This document shows positions 54,716 through 63,847 of a DNA stretch of 64,000 bases, piece after piece. The DNA lies in assembly GCF_030548205.1 (NCBI RefSeq), contig NZ_JAUORV010000008.1, positions 1 through 64,000 on the forward strand. The letters are read 5' to 3'. The DNA comes from Aliiglaciecola sp. 3_MG-2023. GTDB taxonomy: Bacteria > Pseudomonadota > Gammaproteobacteria > Enterobacterales > Alteromonadaceae. The first letter of the stretch is position 1; every line of letters begins with the position of its first letter. The notes beneath the pieces are model-generated. The model was not told where the DNA came from, did no database searches, and worked only from the letters and a program-made list of their open reading frames with translations. A program made the position numbers and the translations under genes.

Positions 54716-56131
54716 GTGAGCGCAGAAGCATTAGTGAATCAAACGTCAGGAACTGCTGGCTTATCCAACCAAATGCTGCCAGTGGATCCATTTCGATCTC
54801 TGTATGTGCATTTTGGGATGCTTTTAGGGGTCGACGATTTTCAAACGTTGGATGCCTATCATCGAGGGAAAATGTGGTATCACAACGCATGGCTTCACGG
54901 CCAGGGAGTGGTTTGGGGCCTTGACGTGAGCTTGCCCCAACGGGAAAGTGAAGATACCGACGAGGTCGCATTTCTCGGCGAAGTGAAAGTCACACCTGGA
55001 TTGGCTATGGATGCCGTGGGTAGAGAATTATTACTCGAACAAGCAGCATGTTTAAATTTAGCTGCCTGGTACGAAGCCAATCAAGATGACGTGGCAGTGC
55101 AACAAGCTGTCACCCATGATGAAGAAACCGGTGATGTGATCTTTGATGCCCATGTAACCTTGGAGTTTCATAGTTGTTTAACTCGGCAAGTGCCTGCACT
55201 GAGTGAAAGTTGTGATGCTAGTAGCACTTCAACGGCTTATTCTCGTGTGGTTGAAACCGTAAAAGTGTATCTGAGAGCTGGCGAATATCAGGCTTCATCT
55301 GTGACAGAATATCACCGCTTAAATGTGTTATTTGGTTTGCAAGAAGCCAGAGAAGATGACGACGGAAACGTACTAGATAGTGACGCTGAAGTGTTGCAGG
55401 CTAAAGCACAGATTATGGCTGCAGAAGAACAACAAAAAGCGGCACTATGTCAAAAGTGGTTCACCCATTTCGCGGTGTTGGATGGCATGGATATCAGGCC
55501 ACAAACTAATCTCGATACCAGTCAATTTGGCAGTTTTCCGCAACAACCTCCTTGCAAGGTGTTGTTAGCCAATTTACAAGGATTAAGATTACATAAACAG
55601 CAACAAAGCTGGCAGCTAATTGATGGTGTTGTGGATCCCTTCGTTCGACCGTATTTGTTGCCGACATCTACTTTGCAACGGCTATTATGTGGTAGTTGTC
55701 ATTCCCCACAAACTGCAGAACCTAGTCTTCCTGAAGTTCCCGATGATGATGCCGGAGGACCGCGCATTGATGCACAAAGTGTTGCGATGCAAGGAAGCGA
55801 ACATATCAATATGCAGGTTGTTGGTTCCCCGTTAATGAAAGCCAGTGTGGACGCCAAAGGGATCAGTGTAACTGCCTTTGATACCCGAGATGGCTGGGTA
55901 AATTGCGATATTAAAACAGTGTCTTACAACAGTTCTGAGAATCGTTTGCAGATTGAACTGCGAGATGCTCCCGCTGGCGTTCTAGTTAGGTTAATTGTGA
56001 AAGGGACTGGTGGAACTCCCATTTTAGGTCGTAATCGAATTCCCTTAGCGGGTGGTATAGACAGTCCTGCTGGTTCGGTTTTTCAGGGCAATGATTTTAT
56101 CTACATGTTTAAAACAAGGAGTGGATCATGA
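54716..56131 (+). CDS. Uncharacterised eCIS-associated protein A
   Basis: A 471-residue protein of unknown function with a GTG start and GGAG at good spacing. Residues 25-75 contain YVHFGMLLGVDDFQTLDAYH, MWYHNAWLHGQGVVWGLDVS and later VTPGLAMDAVGRELLLEQAA, a pattern shared with the next gene's N-terminus. Two Cys pairs occur near 310-320 (LLCGSCHS). The last 120 residues are beta-rich and look like an Ig-like domain. It follows the ATPase and precedes protein B with a 4 bp overlap. A role in fibre, particle decoration or cargo is possible; nothing decides. Confidence 0.6.
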   Translation: MSAEALVNQTSGTAGLSNQMLPVDPFRSLYVHFGMLLGVDDFQTLDAYHRGKMWYHNAWLHGQGVVWGLDVSLPQRESEDTDEVAFLGEVKVTPGLAMDAVGRELLLEQAACLNLAAWYEANQDDVAVQQAVTHDEETGDVIFDAHVTLEFHSCLTRQVPALSESCDASSTSTAYSRVVETVKVYLRAGEYQASSVTEYHRLNVLFGLQEAREDDDGNVLDSDAEVLQAKAQIMAAEEQQKAALCQKWFTHFAVLDGMDIRPQTNLDTSQFGSFPQQPPCKVLLANLQGLRLHKQQQSWQLIDGVVDPFVRPYLLPTSTLQRLLCGSCHSPQTAEPSLPEVPDDDAGGPRIDAQSVAMQGSEHINMQVVGSPLMKASVDAKGISVTAFDTRDGWVNCDIKTVSYNSSENRLQIELRDAPAGVLVRLIVKGTGGTPILGRNRIPLAGGIDSPAGSVFQGNDFIYMFKTRSGS

Positions 56132-59100
56132 GCAGTCTTAAAACGACCAGTGTTACTGGTAATATATCAAGCAATTCAACTCAGTTGGGGAACGCTAGCG
56201 GATATACTGTGATTGACAGCGCCAGTCCACTTACTCGTTTAAATTATTTTGATGGTAAGTTTTTACGCGCGCCTGATTTACAATTAGAGCAAGCCGCATT
56301 ATTGAATCAGATCCGCTTATCAAATCAAGCGGCAGGTGGGGGGATTGTAAATGGCTTTGATTGCAGTTTAACCTCTGGTCAACGAATAACAATTAGTGCT
56401 GGACTGGGCTATGACTGGCAAGGAAGAGCGCTGGTATTAAGCCAGGATATCGAAGTAACGGTTAACCAATTATTGGCTGACAATAGTAGTTCTGCGGCAG
56501 CACTAGCATCTAAAGAAGTGGAGACTTCTGCTACGCTGACGAGCAGCGATTTTAAAACCTGTGAATTGCGCAGTGCTGAATTGGCAGCAAATAATATTGT
56601 TGCCAATCAAGAATTGTACTTGCTCGTTGTATATCATCTGGAAGCCTACTGTGGTGAAGAAGATGTGTATGGTAAATTATGTTCCGAAGCTTGCATTAGC
56701 AGTACTCAACGTACCCACATTGTTGAGGGATTGAGTATCCGTGCTGTGCCTCTTAGATTAACCGAGGCACTTAAAGATTCTAATCAAGTGGCCTTAACCC
56801 AAAAGCATCTTCGTTCTCGCACGGTAAGTGCCTTTTTTGAGCAAGAAAAGAATACCATTTCGTCTTTGATTAGCCAGCAGGGCCTAAACGCTGCAACTTG
56901 GTGTTTGGGCGCTGAAGCGCTAACGGGGGAAGGGATTGCCATTGGTATGTTATCAAAAGTGGGTGATACCCTGGTATTTTTAGATGCTTGGGGCGCTCGT
57001 CGTGAGCGCATTGTACCACCACCGCAGCAATATTGGGCGGCACGCATGGGGATGCGAAACTGGCAAATTTATTTAGCTCAAATATTACAATTTCAATGTC
57101 AATTACGGGATTGTTTGGGGAGTTTTGATCCGCAAAACCCACCTGTTACCAGTGATCCTTGTGCTGAAGAGAAAACCCTGATCAAAAGTGCAGCAGCCGA
57201 CATGCAACAGTTATTGAGTTATTACACCAATGTGTCAGCAAAGCTCACCCAGATTGAGAGACTGCCGGGAGCCACAGAAGTACCGGGAGCCACAGAAGTG
57301 TCGGGAGCCACAGAAGTGTCGGGAGCCAGAGAAGTACCGGCAGCAAGTGAAGTGTCGGTAGCCAATGAAGTGCAATTTGCCAGCAAAGAGACACAAGCCA
57401 GTATTATTTCAAAAGGCAGTATTACCCCTCAGAGTGATAACCTATCTCAATTCAATATGACTGGCATAGATGTGCAAGAATTACAGGCCAGTATCGACCG
57501 ACTGCAAGCCGTTGGAAACAGTCAGTTGAGTCAGCAATTACTCATCGATTGCGGGATTGTCGAGTTGCCCAGCGCTGGCTATCTACCTGTGGTGGCTGAT
57601 TCATCTCTATCAATTAATCATCAAGTTCGTCAATTAATGGGCCCAGGAGTCGATTTACGGTTCTGTGCTGTGCGCCCTGATTTTGTTCATCATGCTCTAG
57701 AAGAAGCACAACATATGCAACGCATATGTTTGTTATCAGGTTTGGATAATCCCGAGAACTTGCAAGAGGTGGATATATTGGTTCCCGAAGGGCAAATTAA
57801 TCGCTCTAAACCAGTGCAAAATCAACCTGCTTTCCAAGGGCATATTGATTCATCAGATACTATCCTTGGCATGATGTTGCATTTAGTCGCCGACGCATTT
57901 AAAGACTCATTGGACAAAAATAGTATTCGTGACGAAATGGTCATGCGTTCTGCATCATTGAGCTCTCGTGCAAGTGTGAGCGAGGTAAATTTGTCTGCAG
58001 GCAATCTAGACTTTGGTAAAGATATGACAGGCGCAGCCAGAGGCGAAAATCTAGACGATAAATTGGGCTTTTATTTAGCCACTGAAAATTCTGCGTCTAC
58101 CCAAGTTGACGGTCAAAAAATAAAAACAGATATTAATTTATGGGGTCAGTTGCAATCTGATAAAAATGTTTTCGTCCTAAACTCAGGTGCAAGAGCACAA
58201 GTATCAGCCCGTTTTATTTTGGAAATGAGTTTAGTGTATGCCGGCAATGATCGAGATATTACCCTTGATACCATAGTTGAGTTAAATATCAGTGGGCAAG
58301 TGATTATTGAAAATGTGGCCCAGCGCGAGCAAACCAGAAGATTAGTAGGTCGTTTTGTGGGCGACAGTATATTGCAGTACACCACCACCCATAACGGCGT
58401 TCCTAAAAAACAGGTATCAAGCGCTAGTCTTAACGACGATATCGTACTTAGTCGAGAAGTTACCGATAAAGGCGCAAATATTGTCATTAATATTCCCAGT
58501 CCGTCACTATTTGGAAACTCGGATTTAGTCGACATGACTTATACACAAACCTGGAATGAGGCCGGAGAATGTGAAGTCGTCGGTCAGCTAAGTACCCTTG
58601 TAGAGGGAAAACCTAGCGAAGTTAACTTTTTATCGGCAAGGTTTGTACCTGATGATCAGGTGCTCACCCCAGGAAACCCTTTTTATAACAAGTCTTTGGT
58701 GGCTCTCAATCAAATAGCAGGTGCCCTTGATAACCCTGGGTTTGTAGAAAGTGCCAGTCATCTATTATTTCCCCCACCGGTTAAAATGCCCGATGAGTTG
58801 ATAGTTAAAGGGCAATACCCCTGGGTTTTATTTCATCGAAGACGAAGTAAAATTTGTGAGGGGGATTCCGTCCCAGAGGTTGTGCAAGAAACCAGACAAT
58901 ATCAAATTTATCTTGTGGAAGTCTCAGAAGATACCAGTACTGAAAAATTACTGGCCGCATTGGACAGGGCATTCGAGACTACTGTAGACCAAGCAGAGCC
59001 AGTCGTTGAGGTTATATTCTCTGCTAGTTCAGCGGTGATAAATAGTTCTCACAACACTTTGCAAGAAGCATGGAAGTCCATGCTGCCTGGTCAAGGACAA

Positions 59101-60567
59101 ACCATAATAGCCGCTATTGCAAGCACCGGTGATGTGGTTAAAGAAGGTAATGCTATTGCAACTTCACGGGTGAATAGCACAAGCGCGGTATTAGATGATG
59201 TGAGCAATTTCGCAACGAATATGCCGATTGTGGTCAAACAAACATTACCCTCATCGTTAAATGCACAGGGGCGCGACGGTGCCATAGTGTATTTTATTAA
59301 GCAAGCTGAGCAACAAGTGGAAACTGATTGCCACAGGGTATATCAAGTTGTTACTTCTAATCCCGAGGACGTGTTATTTAGGATCAACACTTTCGTAGAA
59401 AAATATGAACCGGGATCAAATATCACCTTAGATAATGTGTTTGAATTTGATAATGCTAGTAAGTTAAATGTGAAACCGCTGTTTAAGACAGGTACCGGGG
59501 AGTTTACCTCACAACAACAAGGAGATGATTTAAAAGCGGCCTGGCAGGAAGCGGGGAGTTTCACCACGACCCATGCAGGTGCGCTGCATCCCCTAGAAGA
59601 CCCCAATAACGCACACATAACCTTTAAGCAAACCAATCAAGTTGTGAATACCCTTGGAATAGCCAGTGACAATCCTAACGACAATATGGATACCATTAGC
59701 ATTCCGCTAGGTATGTTTGATGAGTGCCAAAAAGCCACGGTTCTTGTTAGTGCCACCCAGTGTCATCAAGTGTATTTAGTTACATCCGCGGCCTTCGATA
59801 TTGAAATTATTGCCGGACAACAAGTCGATGAGGCGCAAAGGGCAGCACTAGATATTATTCTGATTGATTTTGACATAGATGTCGGTCGCAACCAGGCGGC
59901 TTACTATGACCTTAATGCCTTGCAATTTTATTGGGATACCGCTGAATTTGAAGCAAGTTCTAAACAACTATTTAGCAATAACTGGCAATCTCACCTAAGC
60001 AACAATATTGCTCTGCAGGAAATCTTGAGTACCTCCAATGCAATTTCATATTTTTCCAGCATCAAACCAATAGTCGATGACAACGGCAGTTTTTATCACA
60101 AACCCGACGAGGAACATACGCAACTACAAAGCCAAGCCATTGCTGAGTTACTTAACCTAAATAACGATTCAAATCATGTGGTTCAAGGGAGTCAGCGTGA
60201 TTCGTTTCCGAGTAATTGCCCAGTGATCACTTTTATTTTGATAGCGCCTGGCAAAGTGATTAATGAGGTACCAGGAAATTTGGCGCGGGTGGTTAGGTTT
60301 GATGAAAACAATCAAGTGATTCGAGACGACGAGTTAGAGAAGGAATTGCAGAGTTTAAAGGATTCTTCTACGCAAATTAAAAGTATTGAACTCATTAGTG
60401 AAGATGACTCTGCTGAATCGGTAAAAATCGCTGATACCCAAGCGCGAGCATTAAAAAAGGTGTTGCAAGATGCCGGGGTAGCAACCCGCATGGCAAAACT
60501 AGACGCGCATATTCCCACTGCAACAGATAAGAACATGAATAAGAATTTGTTCTTAAAGCTTAACTAG
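56128..60567 (+). CDS. Very large uncharacterised eCIS-associated protein B
   Basis: A 1479-residue protein, the longest in the window. Its N-terminus (about 35-105) repeats the motif of protein A: RLNYFDGKFLRAPDLQLEQA, AAGGGIVNGFDCSL and ISAGLGYDWQGRALVL. Residues 380-415 are six hexapeptide repeats of the type PGATEV. The rest is a series of beta-rich and helical stretches with low Cys, no signal peptide and no membrane segment. The C-terminal part has peptide-like VRSPSSNCPVITFILIAPGK-type character (SNCPVITFILIAPGK). It may be a fibre, a scaffold or an effector carrier. It is coupled to the upstream gene by overlap. Confidence 0.6.
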   Translation: MSSLKTTSVTGNISSNSTQLGNASGYTVIDSASPLTRLNYFDGKFLRAPDLQLEQAALLNQIRLSNQAAGGGIVNGFDCSLTSGQRITISAGLGYDWQGRALVLSQDIEVTVNQLLADNSSSAAALASKEVETSATLTSSDFKTCELRSAELAANNIVANQELYLLVVYHLEAYCGEEDVYGKLCSEACISSTQRTHIVEGLSIRAVPLRLTEALKDSNQVALTQKHLRSRTVSAFFEQEKNTISSLISQQGLNAATWCLGAEALTGEGIAIGMLSKVGDTLVFLDAWGARRERIVPPPQQYWAARMGMRNWQIYLAQILQFQCQLRDCLGSFDPQNPPVTSDPCAEEKTLIKSAAADMQQLLSYYTNVSAKLTQIERLPGATEVPGATEVSGATEVSGAREVPAASEVSVANEVQFASKETQASIISKGSITPQSDNLSQFNMTGIDVQELQASIDRLQAVGNSQLSQQLLIDCGIVELPSAGYLPVVADSSLSINHQVRQLMGPGVDLRFCAVRPDFVHHALEEAQHMQRICLLSGLDNPENLQEVDILVPEGQINRSKPVQNQPAFQGHIDSSDTILGMMLHLVADAFKDSLDKNSIRDEMVMRSASLSSRASVSEVNLSAGNLDFGKDMTGAARGENLDDKLGFYLATENSASTQVDGQKIKTDINLWGQLQSDKNVFVLNSGARAQVSARFILEMSLVYAGNDRDITLDTIVELNISGQVIIENVAQREQTRRLVGRFVGDSILQYTTTHNGVPKKQVSSASLNDDIVLSREVTDKGANIVINIPSPSLFGNSDLVDMTYTQTWNEAGECEVVGQLSTLVEGKPSEVNFLSARFVPDDQVLTPGNPFYNKSLVALNQIAGALDNPGFVESASHLLFPPPVKMPDELIVKGQYPWVLFHRRRSKICEGDSVPEVVQETRQYQIYLVEVSEDTSTEKLLAALDRAFETTVDQAEPVVEVIFSASSAVINSSHNTLQEAWKSMLPGQGQTIIAAIASTGDVVKEGNAIATSRVNSTSAVLDDVSNFATNMPIVVKQTLPSSLNAQGRDGAIVYFIKQAEQQVETDCHRVYQVVTSNPEDVLFRINTFVEKYEPGSNITLDNVFEFDNASKLNVKPLFKTGTGEFTSQQQGDDLKAAWQEAGSFTTTHAGALHPLEDPNNAHITFKQTNQVVNTLGIASDNPNDNMDTISIPLGMFDECQKATVLVSATQCHQVYLVTSAAFDIEIIAGQQVDEAQRAALDIILIDFDIDVGRNQAAYYDLNALQFYWDTAEFEASSKQLFSNNWQSHLSNNIALQEILSTSNAISYFSSIKPIVDDNGSFYHKPDEEHTQLQSQAIAELLNLNNDSNHVVQGSQRDSFPSNCPVITFILIAPGKVINEVPGNLARVVRFDENNQVIRDDELEKELQSLKDSSTQIKSIELISEDDSAESVKIADTQARALKKVLQDAGVATRMAKLDAHIPTATDKNMNKNLFLKLN
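57265..57372 (+). repeat. 18 bp tandem repeats inside the 1479-residue protein gene
   Basis: Six units at 57265, 57283, 57301, 57319, 57337 and 57355, in frame. The first two differ at one base, CCGGGAGCCACAGAAGTA and CCGGGAGCCACAGAAGTG. Later units diverge towards CCGGCAGCAAGTGAAGTG. The protein repeat is xGATEV. It is likely to vary in copy number between strains. Confidence 0.9.
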
Positions 60568-60586
60568 TCAGGTTAGGGGAAGTCTT

Positions 60587-62341
60587 ATGTTGAAAGCTCA
60601 GTCAACGGGTGACAGTCAGCATCAAACCTGTGCAGCGAAAGCGGCAAAAAAGCCTGCTGATGCTTTCCATTCAGGTAATTTCCCTGAGCATACATCAAGC
60701 AAGCAAGGGGGAGTCGGACCTGGGATTAGAACATCAGTTAATCCCTTGTGGGAGCGGTTGGCTAGCAACAATATGCCAAGCAACGTCATTCAACGTAAGT
60801 GTGAACACTGTGAACAAGAGCAGGAGGAGCCTTTATCGGTACAACCAAAATTAACCGTGAGTGCAGCCAATGATGTTTATGAGCAAGAAGCCGATGCTGT
60901 TGCTAATCAAGTGATGAGCGGCAATAGCAGCAAGGTGAGTCATATTTCTCGTCTTCATTCTCCACAGGCATCGACCAAGAAGGATAACGCAGCTGCCAGG
61001 CAGTCTGATACTCAAAATCAACAACCCAACCGATTGAGCTCTTACGTTAATAGCTTAAATGGTAAGGGAAGTCCTTTGTCTACTGCGGAGAATCGATTTT
61101 TCTCTAGCCGCTTTAACCATTCATTTGAAGGGGTGCGATTACACACCAACAGTGAAGCAAATCAAGCGGCCAAAGGAATACAGGCGAAAGCTTTTACCTA
61201 TGGTAATCATATCGTTTTTAATCAAGGAGCGTATCGGGCTCATCATCCAAATAGTATGCATTTGTTAGCTCACGAATTGACTCACGTAGTCCAACAAGGT
61301 GGGGCTAATGGTGTTGTTAGTAAAAAAAGCGATGATGCCAGTGGCTGGATCCAAAGAACCCCTGAAGGTGATTTAACCCCAGAACAAGTCGGTCAAGATC
61401 CTGGCTTACTCTTATGTTTTATTCTATGTGAACTAGGAGTACCACCGTCTATTTGGCGAGATTTAACGGGTTTATTACTACAGGCAGTTTGGGAAGAATA
61501 CAAAGCGACCTATTCACAGGCGCAGGCCAGTGTGGCATTTAGACGCTTTGAATTAGCATTTCAAACCTATACTCCGCTAAAAATTGTGCAACTACTTTTA
61601 ACGTTCATTGTGCATGGAAAAATCGGTCTTGTGGCGGTCAGAGCGGCCAGTGCAGAGGCCATTCGGGCTAGATTAAGAGCTATGTTAATCTCCCGTGGGG
61701 CCTCATCGACTGCCATCATTGGTGCTGAACAAATTGCTAGAAAAGTGGTAATTGTGATTGAAGTGGCAATTGCCGCAGGTTGTGCTGTGTATTGCGGTTC
61801 ACTAGCCCTAGGTAGGGCAATCGTTGAACTAACCCAAGCAGCCGCAGAGGGGATTATTGCTTTTGCAGAAGGATTAGAAGCTGCGGGTGAAATAGTAGGC
61901 TCAATAGTTGGAGGCATTGCCACTGAAATCTTTGTCCGTCCTATTCTTACAAGTTTAGCCATGGCTGACGTGTTTAATTGGGATGTAAATGGGTTGCCGT
62001 CGTCTACTAGAGCCGACACTGTTGTAATGGGGCTGTATTTATCATCGCAATTAAATGGCGAAGATATGGATACACTACTGACTCAATTAGCTAAACCAAT
62101 AAATCAATATCCAGATGATTTTCAACATTTAATTTCGTCCACTTTTGCTGAAATTGTCACCGAGCGACAAACTCTCAATGAAGAACCCTTGCCTTATACT
62201 GCTCAAGAAATTCTACAACTGACTCCCATCGCTTTTATTCGACTGCTTAATGAACGAGCCTACCTACTGTTTGATCAAGATCCTAATGATATTGCCGATA
62301 GGATGATCAATGGTGGAGTAGAAGCTGATGATACAGAGTGA
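60587..62341 (+). CDS. DUF4157 (eCIS core domain) protein, candidate effector
   Basis: A 584-residue protein. N-terminus: flexible, with VIQRKCEHCEQEQEEPLSVQ (a CxxC pair) and YEQEADAVANQVM, both hallmarks of eCIS-linked DUF4157 proteins. The domain at about 155-245 has FFSSRFNHSFEGVRLHTNSE and the HExxH motif HELTHVVQQG at residues 229-238. This is metallopeptidase-like but its activity is unproven. The C-terminal 310 residues are helical with hydrophobic stretches (AGCAVYCGSLALGRAIVEL, GEIVGSIVGGIATEIF). A membrane-active toxin is possible. No immunity gene is seen. AGGGGAAG precedes the ATG, and it ends the operon. Confidence 0.8.
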   Translation: MLKAQSTGDSQHQTCAAKAAKKPADAFHSGNFPEHTSSKQGGVGPGIRTSVNPLWERLASNNMPSNVIQRKCEHCEQEQEEPLSVQPKLTVSAANDVYEQEADAVANQVMSGNSSKVSHISRLHSPQASTKKDNAAARQSDTQNQQPNRLSSYVNSLNGKGSPLSTAENRFFSSRFNHSFEGVRLHTNSEANQAAKGIQAKAFTYGNHIVFNQGAYRAHHPNSMHLLAHELTHVVQQGGANGVVSKKSDDASGWIQRTPEGDLTPEQVGQDPGLLLCFILCELGVPPSIWRDLTGLLLQAVWEEYKATYSQAQASVAFRRFELAFQTYTPLKIVQLLLTFIVHGKIGLVAVRAASAEAIRARLRAMLISRGASSTAIIGAEQIARKVVIVIEVAIAAGCAVYCGSLALGRAIVELTQAAAEGIIAFAEGLEAAGEIVGSIVGGIATEIFVRPILTSLAMADVFNWDVNGLPSSTRADTVVMGLYLSSQLNGEDMDTLLTQLAKPINQYPDDFQHLISSTFAEIVTERQTLNEEPLPYTAQEILQLTPIAFIRLLNERAYLLFDQDPNDIADRMINGGVEADDTE

Positions 62342-62385
62342 GGCGTTTAGCTGACAGCTTATTATTGCAGGACAATACTGATCGC

Positions 62386-62423
62386 GATTACAAACCCTGA
62401 CTTGCTAATTTGGGTTTGTAATT
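62386..62423. terminator. Hairpin between the eCIS operon and the CDF gene
   Basis: ATTACAAACCC (62387-62397) and GGGTTTGTAAT (62412-62422) are perfectly complementary with a 14-base loop. There is no long T-run, so it works best as a bidirectional barrier between converging genes. Confidence 0.6.
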
Positions 62424-62445
62424 GCAGGTATAAAAGTATTGCTTT

Positions 62446-63375
62446 CTAGCTATCGCGACATGTTTCGTCTGAAAACTCGAATTCTATTGTGGTATGAGCG
62501 AGGTTAAATTGGGCCAATTGAGCATGAAGATCCGCTTTTATTTCTTTCATGATGGGAACGCCAATTTGTTCGTTTAAAACCAAATGTGCAGTCATAACGT
62601 GTTGCTCTCCATCCAATGACCAAATGTGTAGATGGTGCACATCATCTACACTACTAGGAGACAACAGAATACGTTTTACGGCTTCACGAGTGGTATTGTC
62701 TGGTGTGGCTTGAAGAAAAAGTACCAGGGTCATTTTCAGGTTTTTTAATACATTGATGAGAATAAATAAGGTAAAAGCGATGGATAAAATAGGATCTAAA
62801 ATTGGCCAGGGTTTAAACATTAATACAACAGATACTATCAGCACAGCAACCCAGCCTAAAACGTCCTCTATTAAATGCCAATTTAATACCCGTTCATTTA
62901 ACGTTCCACCATCACTTAGTTTATAAGCTGCATAACCGTTAACTAAAATACCAAAAATAGCTAAGGCAAACATCCCTTCGGTGTGGGGCATTTCAGGATT
63001 ACTGAGTCTAGGTATGGCTTCAAACATAATCCAAATGGAACCCACAATAAGCACCAAACTATTTACTAATGCACCCAACAATGAAAAACGTTTGAAGCCA
63101 TATGTGAATACCTGATTGGCATCTTTTTCGCCTAGTTTATTCAGGCCCCAAGCAGTACCAATTGCTAAGCTATCGCCTAAATCATGCACCGCATCGGCCA
63201 TAATTGCGGTGCTGTTGGTTAACCATCCCCCAATAAATTCGATGATAGTAAAAGTGACATTTAAAAAAAATGCCCAGCCAATTCGGTTAGACGCCGTATG
63301 CTGATGAGCATGAGCATGAGCATGAGCATGAGCATGAGTATGAGAATGACCTTGCTGATGAGAGTGTTTACCCAT
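62446..63375 (-). CDS. Cation diffusion facilitator, zinc-type, with His-rich N-terminus
   Basis: A 309-residue CDF family exporter with six membrane segments. The N-terminus is extremely His-rich (HSHTHAHAHAHAHAHQH, residues 10-26). The TM2 metal site reads DAVHDLGDS and TM5 HLIEDVLGW, both HxxxD, usual for zinc (or cadmium) selectivity. A C-terminal cytoplasmic domain follows. It exports Zn2+ or a related ion from the cytoplasm in exchange for protons. It is the second gene after DUF3703 in an operon from a MerR-type promoter. The His repeat is encoded by a hexanucleotide microsatellite. Confidence 0.92.
   Translation of the reverse strand: MGKHSHQQGHSHTHAHAHAHAHAHQHTASNRIGWAFFLNVTFTIIEFIGGWLTNSTAIMADAVHDLGDSLAIGTAWGLNKLGEKDANQVFTYGFKRFSLLGALVNSLVLIVGSIWIMFEAIPRLSNPEMPHTEGMFALAIFGILVNGYAAYKLSDGGTLNERVLNWHLIEDVLGWVAVLIVSVVLMFKPWPILDPILSIAFTLFILINVLKNLKMTLVLFLQATPDNTTREAVKRILLSPSSVDDVHHLHIWSLDGEQHVMTAHLVLNEQIGVPIMKEIKADLHAQLAQFNLAHTTIEFEFSDETCRDS
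63301..63350. repeat. CATGAG hexanucleotide microsatellite inside the CDF gene
   Basis: About five near-perfect CATGAG copies with flanking variants encode the His-Ala/His-Thr tract. As a short tandem repeat in frame it can change the number of His residues by slippage without frame loss. Confidence 0.8.
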
Positions 63376-63392
63376 GACGATTTTTGTTTTTC

Positions 63393-63773
63393 CTATTGGT
63401 TTATTCGTTGACGTATTTGTTGTTCTATCTCATCAATAATTTTTTGATTATTTGCAGATATTGGCAAAGGTTTAAAAGGGCTGACATTGGTGCCGCCAGT
63501 ATTACCAGTGGGTATTAAGCCAATCCAGGTTTTTGTCAACGCTCCGACTAGTCGGAATGCCTGACCGGCAATTTCCATCAAACTCAGGGTTATTAAACCA
63601 TGTTTTAGCATTAAGTAATGGACAAGACAATGTAAGTAAGTGGATTTTTGAGCAATGACATGGGCATCTTCTAAAAAGCTAAATGCGTTTTCTAGCTTGC
63701 CATTGTTTTTTGCCTGCTCAGCTAGGACTATTTTATGTTGCACAAAGGGTTTCGCATAATGAGTGTAGTGCAT
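63393..63773 (-). CDS. DUF3703 family protein
   Basis: A 126-residue protein, the size of DUF3703. FSFLEDAHVIAQKSTYLHCL, LKHGLITLSLMEIAGQAFRL and IPTGNTGGTNVSPFKPLPI are the pattern I recall for this family, which typically adjoins MerR and CDF genes. It has no signal peptide, and a few histidines and one cysteine that might bind metal. It starts 37 bp from the MerR-type promoter and the CDF gene follows by 17 bp. Function unknown; a metal resistance accessory role follows from context. Confidence 0.8.
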   Translation of the reverse strand: MHYTHYAKPFVQHKIVLAEQAKNNGKLENAFSFLEDAHVIAQKSTYLHCLVHYLMLKHGLITLSLMEIAGQAFRLVGALTKTWIGLIPTGNTGGTNVSPFKPLPISANNQKIIDEIEQQIRQRINQ

Positions 63774-63809
63774 TACAGGTCACTCCAATATTGATGACTG
63801 ATAAATACA

Positions 63810-63840
63810 AGTGTAAAGTCTATAGTTACTATAGAGTCAA
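63810..63840 (-). promoter_or_regulatory. MerR-type promoter with 19 bp spacer and central dyad
   Basis: Minus strand: -35 TTGACT (63835-63840), a 19 bp spacer containing CTATAG-N3-CTATAG (63820-63834), and -10 TACACT (63810-63815). The over-long spacer with a dyad between the hexamers is the hallmark of promoters activated by MerR-family metal sensors. It drives the DUF3703-CDF operon and lies next to the divergent MerR gene. Confidence 0.85.
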
Positions 63841-63847
63841 GTTTTCG

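Noticed and set aside
34312-62341. Prophage or type VI secretion system
   Set aside because: There are no capsid, terminase, integrase or lysis genes, and no TssJLM or TssBC-type genes. DUF4255, the AAA+ ATPase and DUF4157 point to eCIS.
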